Below are positions 54,990-64,000 of a stretch of DNA of 64,000 nucleotides, piece after piece. The notes under the pieces were generated by a model that was not told where the DNA came from, did not search any database, and saw only the letters and a list, made by a program, of their open reading frames with translations. The stretch lies in assembly GCA_964019695.1 (NCBI GenBank), contig CAXHUL010000204.1:1-64000 (forward strand). Reading direction: 5' to 3'. Numbering within the stretch: the first letter of the stretch is position 1; every line of letters begins with the position of its first letter. A program made the translations under genes and the position numbers. The DNA comes from Loripinus fragilis (taxonomy: Eukaryota; Mollusca; Bivalvia; Lucinida; Lucinidae).

Positions 54990-56255
54990 TTTGTACCAAG
55001 TTCAGTTGTAAAGGATAATAAACAGCTGAGATATAGTTTAATTTGTTAGTACACCCCCTTAAATTTTCTGCAATTTTTCTCTTATTTCTGTTGTTTTTAT
55101 TAATAGTTATGAACATACAATTAGAACACTTGCGTATTTGACCGATGATTGAATGCAGTTTAAGCTTTAATTTGGTACTATGTATAGTAATTAAGGATAA
55201 GATACTGCTGAGAAATGAGTATCTTGAGAATCGCATTACGAGTTGCCATGGAAACTATGCATTTTCACATAGCCAAAACAGGTTTATTTTTATTACATTT
55301 TATTTTCTCATTTGGCATGCATGACAAAATGTCCTAAGGGTGCAAGTTAGGTCTAATAACCAGCAGCCTCACCACAGGCTTATATATTTTATATGATTTC
55401 CCTCTTTGTATTCATGAATCTGCAAATAAGACAATATTCAAATAGGACCACTGGATGAATGGACTGGCCAAATTGTATCACTGATGACAAAACAACATAC
55501 AACATTTATACAATGGGGTGTAATCAACCTGTATATGTTTTTAATGATGCTTCCTTATTTTTTAACGTTTTTTTTTGTAATATTCACCAGACCTTTAGTT
55601 AAGAGTGCATACCAAAAAGTAATTTCCTTTTTTCGCAATCAAAACAAATATGTTGTGGGTACTCAAAAGAACCGTTTCAATGAGGCGGTTCTTTTGAACA
55701 CTCAAAACATATGTTTAAACTGATAGGTTAGAAATTTTATAAAATTATATGCTCAAAATTGTGTTTATCTTAACCTATGATTCATGAATACGCAAATTAT
55801 GCAAATAAAATAATTTGTTTATCTGATCATGAAATAAAAGGCTTGTGTCTAAGCTTTAATTTGATACCAATTTTAATAGTATGTGATACGTAACAGCTGC
55901 AATATCATTGATTTAATAGGTACACCCCCATTATTGAATGAGTTTTTAAAATGTTTTCATAGATATTTATGAATATGCAAATTAGATAATTTGCATATGT
56001 GACAAATAAATAAAAAGGTCTATATCTAAGCTTTAATGTGGAATGAAGTTAAGCAGTTTAGGAGAAGTAGCAGCTGAGATATGAGTAATTTTGTAGGTAC
56101 ACCCCCCTTCTTGAATCTGTTATGGTTTGCCATAGAAACCATGCATTTTCTCATAGCACAAACAGGTTTATTTTGTGGACAACTTTGTTTTGCTTTAAGG
56201 GGGTCCTAATTAAAAAATGATACCCATGAGAATTTGTCCAAGAGTGCAAGGTAAG
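54990..56255. repeat. Degenerate ~300-bp tandem inside the foldback element
   Basis: Recurring blocks are AAGCTTTAATTTGGTACTAT / AAGCTTTAATTTGATACC / AAGCTTTAATGTGGAATG, CAGCTGAGATATGAG-like sequence and GGTACACCCCC. TTGCCATGGAAACTATGC also recurs as TTGCCATAGAAACCATGC. A perfect 12-bp hairpin, TCAAAAGAACCG/CGGTTCTTTTGA, sits at 55663-55697. The 79-codon frame 55484-55723 is not supported. Confidence 0.6.
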
Positions 56256-57221
56256 CTACGTAGGCCCCTGGACTATTTGTAAGGACCTCTTTAAATATAG
56301 TTTTTTTTTTAATTTAAAAGCCAATAAACTTACAGATGTTTGACCTTGAACCCTTTTAAATTTTGGAAGATGGGTAAAGGCAAGATAAAAAACATAGTTA
56401 TTATTCTTATTATGGAAAAACACAACATAACATAAGTTCTTCAATGGGTATGCAAGATTGCATTATTTTTCTTTATAGCTTTCAAATATCATAGTATCGA
56501 GTTATCTCCCCATTTTACACTATGACGCTACACCTTTTCGAAGTGATAATACCTGGACATAGAAAGTAGAGATAATTAACTTTAAACTGAGACCATTTTC
56601 ATCTTTTCGAATGAGTGGTGATTTTTTCTCATTATTTGGGGCCTATTTGCATTCCATAAATACTTATGAAATCATGTCAAATATGGCGAATCGCTCGCAA
56701 CGGGGTTGGTATCTTAAAAGCGGCATAACTTTCTGCGTATAAATAATAGGATACAACTTTTTATATATTTTTAAAGCTAAGACATTTTGAAATTTGATAA
56801 TGAAAAATATTTGATAAAATATTGAATATCCAGCCCACGAATCAATGTGAAAAAGTTTATTTTAATGGTTTTTAGGGTCAAGTTACGTAACGCTATGTCA
56901 TTAACGTCAAAACAGCTTAAATTATATTCTTAAAAGTATAGATCTCCTTAAAATTTATTTTACTTTTGGAAAATATAAACATTTGGAGTACAATAAGGAT
57001 AAAAACATGTTGATTTTATCTTTTAAATGACTATCTGGGATTTTCAGATATGCATGGTATAGAGTTATCTGCCCATTTTACACTATGACGCTACACTTTT
57101 TCAAAGTGTCAACAGGCGGATATTGAAAGCAGACATGATAAGTTAAATTTTGAGACCACTTTCATCCTTTCTAACGATGGGTGTATTTTTGACTTAAAAA
57201 TCGAGTCCGTACACCAGACTA

Positions 57222-57326
57222 GTCTTGCTCAAGGATACAATACAGTGACGCCGATGATGCTCGAACTCGCAACCGCTTGAATTGGTCTCTGGTCAAACAC
57301 TCTAATATTGAGCCACTGTGCTCCCA
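57222..57326 (-). mobile_element. SINE, right fragment with tRNA-like head
   Basis: It continues GTCTTGCTCAAGGATACAAT, ACAGTGACGCCGATG, GCTCGAACTCGCAACC (B box) and ACTCTAATATTGAGCCACTG (A box, worn). Joined to 52469-52530 it restores one SINE with only the GTC duplicated. Confidence 0.8.
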
Positions 57327-57780
57327 TACTGAATTATATTTTTGTTTATTTCTTGGAACTGCATCAAGGCGACCAAATGAGAAACATAGATCACTGTTGC
57401 TTGTGCAGGCTGATCAGAGCTTAAGGACTTTAACAGCCAAGGTACACGCAGGCATGTCAGACTTTTACTACTTCGGGATGGCGAGCAGGACAGATCATCA
57501 TTCCCCTGCAAATTGTTCCTTAACACAATTTCTGATTTTTGGCTGTCTGCTATCTAAAAACTCCCAAACTCATTTTTTTCATCCATTTCACTCTGGCGAT
57601 AAAATGTTTCTATGAACACAAGTTAAGTCATAATTTTTATATGGGCCATTAGCATGACAGCGTAACTAAAAGTCCCAGGAATTCCTCAGACTTTACCAGG
57701 CTCTGAGTTTGAGCAAAGAAGGGAGATTATGCAGAGAAAATGTGTGTCCAGTAGCAGTAGTTTTCCTTGAACTCAGAGCC
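57327..57780. other. Unassigned DNA
   Basis: A scrap of the family B core (GTGCAGGCTGATCAGAGC) lies near 57399-57416. Otherwise nothing recognised. The 112-codon plus frame 57277-57615 overlaps the SINE. Confidence 0.4.
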
Positions 57781-58567
57781 TAAACTCGATTTTTTATGTT
57801 TTTCACATTGATTTTCGGTGATAACTTTTTTATTATTGATTTTAGTAAACTGTGTTCGCGATGAAAGTTGTGGAGAAAAATTAGCGCCAACTTCTCCAAG
57901 CGATTCCAACATCATAGAAACTGCAATTAACTCTGCGCATAGATGCACTCTTTGAGCATTTTAAGCAAATCGCAAATAAACTAAGTCAAATATGTCAGTC
58001 AAAAAGTTACATTGCACCGCCCCGATTCAATAAGAAAGGCGATGGATGGCTTGTTCAAATATATTGGAAATCGCGCCTGGTTCGCCCGTGCGGTAAGCTA
58101 TTTGGGTCATCTCGAAACTGTCCGTTTAGCAGCACGTGCATGAGAGATAAATGGCGCGTCATGCGATATCACAGCTTCTGTACTTACAAATAATCATGCT
58201 CAAAGAAGGTTCTGAATATGCACGGTACATTTTGAGTCTACATACGGCAGGATTATGCTATAAACAATCGTTGAATAGCGGTATGTACACCGCTTGTGAA
58301 TATTCTTTTGAGACGAACCCTTTCTGTCACGCCTCTACGAAATTTACCTGTCAATAAAAGACTTAGAAAATTGGGCTGAATTCAATTTATTGCAAAATCT
58401 TCATCTATGTACACAAAATTCTGTTTGTGTCAGAAACTTCGGACCTCTTTGAGAAATCAGCGCTAAATTTTCTCTACAACATTCATCGCAAACACAGTTG
58501 GCTAAAATTAATTATAAAAAAGTTATCGCCGAAAATCAATGTGAAAAACATAAAAAATCGAGTTTAG
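57781..58567. mobile_element. Long-TIR noncoding element G, copy 2
   Basis: The ends TAAACTCGATTTTTTATG and the complementary CATAAAAAATCGAGTTTA are perfect here. The rest follows copy 1 (36695-37475) block by block, including TTACATTGCACCGCCCCGAT and TTTCTGTCACGCCTCTACG. Divergence of roughly a tenth by eye and only small indels. Confidence 0.85.
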
Positions 58568-58650
58568 GCCAGACTAACACAAAGTGGAATACTCTTTGCA
58601 TGCTGGTAATTTCGCAGTGCGGAAAAATGTGTGGTAATGAGTTAAACCTA

Positions 58651-58800
58651 GTCAACAGTTTTTCAGTTATGTTGGGATGGTTTGAACCAGGACTAAGTAA
58701 AAATTGGCTGTGTCTACAAGTGTTGTCTGCTGATATCCTTTGCAAACAGTTTGGATCCAGATTAGACCCTAACAAAACGTCGGACCTCTGTTATCCACTC
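58651..58800. repeat. SINE body scrap fused to half a family P palindrome
   Basis: GTCAACAGTTTTTCAGTTAT then GTTTGAACCAGGACTAAG is SINE body. It is followed by TCTGCTGATATCCTTTGC, AAACAGTTTGGATCCAGAT and TAGACCC, the flank and left arm of family P. Confidence 0.6.
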
Positions 58801-60569
58801 TGATGCCCGTTGTGCTTCTCCAATAACGCTTTTTGTTTACTTAAACGTTTATATGACGTGAAACATTTATCGCAATGACGCTGAGCGCGGGAATTTGGAG
58901 TTTTGCCTGTTCCAAAAACTCGTTATGTCTGAAATAATTCAAAATAACTGGAAAACCAGCCATGTTCGGTAAAAATTGAAAATGGACACTTGACTGATAA
59001 ATATAAAATATAAATACAGTCGAATCTCGTAATTTCGAATTCAAAGGTACTGGAGATTTAATTTCAAATTATCGAAAATTCGAATTATAGGAAGCTTGTG
59101 ACACTGTGACAACAGGGACACAACAATTACAATTGGCGTTAGCTTTTACGCCATTTCTTCAACAATCTAGGCATTCCCTTACACTTATATAGAAATTAGT
59201 ATGAACATTTGTTGATGTAGTCAAATCAATTTCAATTTCCATCACTTCAATGAGGTCGGGTCTTTGATATGGCAGTTCACTGTCATATCTTTTCTTGTTT
59301 CTTTTTCATTATAACCATCGCTAACTTATTTGTAGAAAGAGGAGGGAAAGTGGCATCAGCAGCAGTGGTGCCAGTTGTAGTAGTTTCACTAAGAAATACT
59401 AAGGTCAGTGTCGCATGCGGTAGTCACACAGTCAAGAGTTTATCTCAAACCCATCACGCGATATTCAATTCGTAAAAGATATTCAATTCGTTAAAGCCGG
59501 ACACCGATTAATTAGTAGTTTAGCCGTGTCTCTTCTGTTCAAAAATGTGTGTTGGATCTCGCATACTACTACAGATGCATTGCTTCACTTCAATGTTCCC
59601 TTAAAAACCAAGATTTACTCTGTCTCGGTCTTCATTTGCGCAAATGCTGATCAATCTTTTCGCCGATTTTGCGTACCTTCCAGCGAAACAGACTTTCGAA
59701 TTTTGAAGGCAGTCAGAATTGAAAAGGCAAGACATCTCGTATAATCGGTGTTATCAAATTCTATATACGTGTACAATGTAATGCGCAGCTTAAAAAGCAG
59801 ATAAAAGTGTGGATGAGCTCCCACAAAATATACCAAGCAAAAATGTTTTGTTGGCGTTCGATATCAAACGTGACGAAATTATGTCCTCCTTTAGCTAGAT
59901 GCATCGGATCAAAGAGATTCATGTGGATGTGCCAGTCCCCATTACTTCCCTATCTTAATATTCCTCGGTTGTCACTTAGTCTTGCTAATATATCTTTGCA
60001 ATACAAACTGCTTGTCAAGACCGATGGATACCAAAAAGCGCTATTACTTGTTTTTCAAAGAAAATGTTTGCAGTGGGTACTCATTGGAAGCGACTCTTTC
60101 TAATGTGAATGACAGCTTTACCCCTAGCAGATTAAAGAAACGACCCAAACATTTTGTGATCAGACACGTGATGAGTACCCACAACTTACATTTTTTCGTG
60201 AAATATACAGAAAGCATTTCAACAATCTTTAAGCCTATTTGACGCCCAACTCCGACATTATGCTTGAAAGGATTCACATGTTGAAATTTTCAAATTACAG
60301 TCGCAGAAGTTGTGAACAGTGTAGGCTATAAATCGGCAGTACATTTAGACCCACTGGCGGGGAATACATATACCTACTCGAATAGTTTTGGTTACATATT
60401 TATACATGTATGGGTATCAGCTAAAACCATAATTAACTACAATCAGCCTGCCCCCATGTAAACACCGAAGTTACAATAAATGAAATTCAGATCAGATCGA
60501 AATGGATCCAACTCTAAACTTACGGAATTATTGAAGAATATCAATAACAGTCTAGATCAGAACTACCTT
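58801..60569. other. Mostly unassigned DNA; possible pogo-like end near 59018
   Basis: At 59018-59095 ACAGTCGAATCTCGTAATTT then CGAATTC and AAATTCGAATTATAGG resemble the CAGTCGAAxCTCG ends of pogo/Tigger-type elements. No matching opposite end or transposase was found. GATATGGCAGTTCACTGTCA near 59266 parallels GATATGGCACTTAATGCCAT at 52436. GTGGGTACTCAT (about 60074) pairs with ATGAGTACCCAC (about 60170). Confidence 0.35.
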
Positions 60570-60630
60570 CGATTCATTCAATACATTTACCGTAACAGTC
60601 ACGCCTCAAAGCGTTTTGTGGATGTATAGC
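60570..60630. repeat. Short dispersed repeat, inverted relative of 41574-41632
   Basis: ATTTACCGTAACAGTCACGC then CTCAAAGCGTTTTGTGG is the complement of the 41.6-kb block. Confidence 0.75.
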
Positions 60631-62290
60631 TACCTAGTTGGGCTAGAACTGTAGTGTTTGGCTTGAGCCTTGATCTACATGTACTTTCATACTTTGTAGA
60701 TTATAGCAGAACAGGCGCTGGCTGCGCTTTTAGAACAGGCTCATCTGAGTCTTTGCTGTTGGCAAATGCGATAGGTGATAAGCTGACATAGTTTTTAAGT
60801 TGCTCTAACCCACGGTAAACATGTCACGTATGGAACAAAGGGATAACCCGAAAGTCGAGTCTGAATATACGGAGTTACAAGTAATAAGAGAGAATTTCTA
60901 AAGTTCGTGCAAAAATGCGCTCATGGCAAAATCTCGTGACTTCATCTTACAGCATATTTTCCAGAAACAGTTTTTGCCAGTGACGTAAGGTAAATCCCAA
61001 ACCCGTTATAAATTTGAAAATTTAGTACAAAACATATAATGACCTCACTGTTGGAATCTCCTTGTTTATTAGTACGTACATCACATATTAAGCAGACTAG
61101 CGTTTGTCACGCTGATACAATACAATTGTTACACGTAGCATACACGGAACAGTCAGCGCATCAGACTTGTAGCCCTATTAGCACACGCGGAGCAGTCAGT
61201 GCATCAGACTAGTAGCCCAAATATTGACATTGATATTTGTTTTCGTACATATTCGCTACTTCGTGCCGCCGCAGTTTAAACAGTGAATTTCCAGAATTTT
61301 GTGAAAATTACCATGGCAATGTTAATGGGTGCAATTTTTCACAAATTTACGGGGATGGAAGTCAAATATAAAATAGCAATATACAATAAAATATTGAAAT
61401 AATTAAAGTAGGTCCCGTTTAAAGTGAACATACATTTTAAAATTTCACTATTCCTATTGGCGCTAAGTTAACGTCACCAAATACGCCATTTAAATTTGCT
61501 GTCGTGTTTAAATGACTAGCATAAGAAAACAACAGACACCAGGAATCTACAATAAAATTGCATATTGCGTAAATCAATTTGCGTTCATTCGGTACTTTTT
61601 TCACGGTTGTAGCTTCTTTTGTTTTTGGACAATAATTTTTGCCAAAAAATCTGGAAATACATTGAGGCGACGTTACAAGATGGCGAATAATTATGTCCTG
61701 TGACTGTACCTCAAAGTATTAGGCCCATTGCATACTCTGAAACGAGCATCGTATGCCACATCACCCATAAGTAGAATGGAACTTTCCATTCGTAGTGTGT
61801 CGTCTCAACAGACAACAGAACAGTTCATGTGCTGTACGACACGTTGGGTACAAAAGATACTGAAACGGACATACAGTTTTGCGCATACAATTTGCGTTCG
61901 AAATGGAATTGATCTCGTTGTTTTATAAAAATGTATTATAATATAACGCCTGGTCTTGGTCTGCAGTGTGTGATTGTGGGATTTCCGAATCATACCCGCT
62001 TGTTTTCTGGTCTTTAATATACCCAGTAGAAAAAGCATAAAAATGGACTAAGGTCGACACAGAAAGTGTCGGAGAGCCGGTTGTTTTTTTTTGTTTTTCT
62101 TTTTTTTAAAGTCAACTAACTCCTCCAACTCCAACGTTGGCAGATAATTATTTAAAAAGTCGCATGTATAAATCTTCCAATCCATAATTAAAATTTCTTT
62201 GCAAAGAAATCGTAAAATAATTTTGCGCCTCTTGGGCTCTAAACGATGTTAACAAATTAATGACGCTTAGCGACGTTCAAATTGCGCAAC
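60631..62290. other. Mostly unassigned DNA with minor repeats
   Basis: A 43-bp tandem pair lies at 61137-61222 (AGCATACACGGAACAGTCAG, AGCACACGCGGAGCAGTCAG). GGTCTGCAGTGTGTGATTGT then GGGATTTCCGAATCATAC near 61960-61997 matches a block of the 11-kb element (11362-11398). No gene is supported. Confidence 0.45.
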
Positions 62291-63810
62291 AAAGTGCAGT
62301 TGCGTAAATTACGTCACTTTTGCAGCGCGTTTTCCCGACGTCACGTTTTACCGCATTTGGGCACAAAATGTCATGGCGCGTCACATATACTGACGTCAAC
62401 TAAAAACGCCTCGCTCATTATCACTGATTTCTTAGCGACGATATATAAATACGAACAGCCACATAATGCTTCTTTATGTAGAGGTTGGGCGATGTGGAAA
62501 ATGACTTTAATTTGATATGCAGGTGACGCGTTATTCCGATGACGTCATACAGGCTCAACGTACACATGGCGGCATTGTGCATCGATCGCTTATGATTTCA
62601 ATTTGAATTTGCACCCAGTTTGTGCCGTTAATGTTTTGCTAACCAATGAAAAAAATTTGGATCATTTTTTCCAACAGTTGTGCTTGCGAGTAATAACTTT
62701 ATGAAATTATAACGTCATATTAAAGAAAAAATGTAAGGTCCGCTTACGAAACTGCCAACATTCTCGTTTTGCTTTAAGTAATGGAAAAAGTGATTAGGGT
62801 AGTACATAAGGTAATGTACACAGAATATGCCTACATAAAATTACGCTATTAAAGATGAGCTGTAACACCAAATGGCCAGTCGTTGGTCTACGTTTACGTC
62901 ATCCAAAACGGCCGTCTTGAACACGTGCCAGATTGCGTTTTCCTCCTCAATCGTAGCTGCTTAAAGACTAAAGACTTTTGCAAAAGATTCGTAACAATTT
63001 TTTCATCCACTTTGCAGAATCATGACATTTAAGTTTTACTGAAATGCATGGCGAAAAGGTGGGTGGGGTAAGTTGTTTTGTTCAGCAGACGCATACAAAC
63101 ATTGTCTTAACATTATAAACGCATTTTTGGTAAAATAGAGACTGTTTTACAATGGTAAAACACGTTTTTTCTGTCAACGGATTGTGTCAGGAAACAAAGC
63201 AAATGTGGCTAAAATCTTGTGTCGCACGAAATGGTGACCCCTGTCTCAAACCGAGTTCGTTTTCGCAGCCTCAAATATTCTTTCAGCAATTTGTGTTCAT
63301 GAGATACGATTGACTGATAAGATGTTATAATGCAATAAAATTCATAACTTTAGTCTGATCAGTCTAAGAGATATTCACGTTTATTTTTAGATGAAGCGTT
63401 TTTTCTTGACGTCAGTATATTAAAGATGGCGTCCTAGATAGCCATAATTTAGGCTCCTGCGACCTATTTGATCAACATACTCGATAAATGCATTTTATAT
63501 TTGACTTTTTAATGGATGTTTAGAGATTAAACGATAAAAACTTTTATTATGGAACATTGTTTTTTATTCTGAGGGTTAAACGATTAAAGATGGCCGTCAG
63601 TTTGGCACATAGGAGGTACCTGACCAATATACTCAAAAAAGCATTTTGATGTTGACTTTTTATGGATTTTTAGATGCAAATAATTAAATAAGAACATTTA
63701 TCATATGACGTCGCGTCTGAGAGTGAAATAACACCATGCAATAAAATCGATAAGCCACTAGTGGTTTATAGATTTACGGGAAACGTTATGACGTCCATAA
63801 CAACGTTGCG
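62291..63810. promoter_or_regulatory. Cluster of CRE-like TGACGTCA sites (possible regulatory DNA or repeat)
   Basis: Perfect TGACGTCA lies at 62391-62398, 62540-62547 and 63407-63414. One-mismatch or half-site forms include TTACGTCAC (62309), CGACGTCAC (62336), TTACGTCA (62894), TGACGTCG (63705) and TGACGTCC (63789). The full palindrome is the CREB/ATF site. AAGATGGC (YY1-like) accompanies it at 63424 and 63588. A worn tandem of about 164 bp (near 63422 and 63586) explains part of the clustering. Promoter function is only a possibility, since no adjacent gene is in view. Confidence 0.3.
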
Positions 63811-63916
63811 TACATAATGGCAAAAGTATAACGTTTTACGGCAGAAATGATATTTCAAACTATTCTTAATGTCATTTGATAAATAGAATCTAACATTCGT
63901 GCTCTTGTATTATTGA

Positions 63917-64000
63917 ATTTATTAAACTCGTTGCGAAAAAGAGATAAAATGCTAGGCGAGCCTCGCATTTTATCTCTTTTTCCCAACTCGTTTAATAAAT
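63917..64000. repeat. Near-perfect hairpin cut by the window end
   Basis: Arms of 36 bases, from ATTTATTAAACTCG through AAAAAGAGATAAAATGC (63917-63952) and the complement to the last base (63965-64000), with about one mismatch around a short GGCGAGCC-containing loop. It may continue past the window. Confidence 0.85.

Larger units (their letters stand above)
52531..57221. mobile_element. 4.7-kb foldback element with ~550-bp terminal inverted repeats, inserted in a SINE
   Basis: The left end TAGTCTGGTGTATG and right end TACACCAGACTA are inverted. The arms (about 52531-53080 and 56680-57221) pair along their length through AGCGTCATAGGGTAAAATGG / GTGTAAAATGGGCAGATA, TTTAAAAGATAAAATC and TTATACGCAGAAAGTTATG blocks, with many substitutions. 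A further partial copy of the arm start lies at about 56490-56655. Flanking GTC on both sides (52528-52530, 57222-57224) looks like a 3-bp target duplication. The interior holds a satellite array and tandem repeats but no coding frame, so it is a nonautonomous foldback-type element. Confidence 0.75.

Noticed and set aside
59018..59095. Pogo/Tigger-type transposon
   Set aside because: Only one end-like sequence is visible; no opposite terminus, target duplication or transposase segment was found, so only a note is kept in the region entry.

Overview
This window looks like intergenic or intronic DNA from an invertebrate, most likely a marine bivalve (inferred, not proven). It is AT-rich, and I find no intact protein gene, rRNA, canonical tRNA, operon or CRISPR array. 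No open frame clearly exceeds what AT-rich noncoding DNA of this length would give; the two longest outside the minisatellite (824-1210 and 25796-26269, both minus) match no family I know. The bivalve suggestion rests on abundant short palindromic elements, tRNA-derived SINEs, and tandem core repeats rich in AGGTCA steps and followed by ACGG-type microsatellites. That last layout resembles the 'pearl'/Helentron-associated (HINE) elements described in oysters.

Layout. 0-10 kb: small inverted-repeat elements, a pyrimidine tract, and a 51-bp minisatellite (5955-8035, resuming 9014-9400). 10-15 kb: a decayed reverse transcriptase tail (10633-11073) abutting a large head-to-head pair of the same repetitive element (11073-13306 and 13450-15029). 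15-20 kb: a mariner-like nonautonomous element in a TA site, MITEs, and a core-repeat array (17215-19180) interrupted by another dispersed repeat. 20-32 kb: a duplicated 0.4-kb segment, a SINE, a GC-rich-tailed core-repeat element, a 1.3-kb TA-flanked transposon with internal copies of its terminal motif, and a candidate hAT-like element. 32-44 kb: several inverted-repeat elements, two recent direct duplications, a 458-bp repeat with an inverted copy at 50.9 kb, and a tandem array cleanly split by a different 255-bp tandem. 44-50 kb: a core-repeat array split by a 2.9-kb insertion. 50-58 kb: a 4.7-kb foldback element (52531-57221) inserted inside a SINE, itself carrying a satellite array. 58-64 kb: a second copy of a long-TIR element, mostly unassigned DNA, a cluster of CRE-like TGACGTCA sites, and a hairpin cut by the window end.

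The window therefore reads as nested layers of mobile and tandem repeats rather than a set of cooperating genes. The best leads are the clean insertion junctions (satellite in satellite, foldback in SINE), the inverted pair at 11-15 kb, the transposon with subterminal motif copies, and the possible origin of the 51-bp minisatellite from a dispersed repeat. All identities below were judged by eye; no alignment or database search was run.
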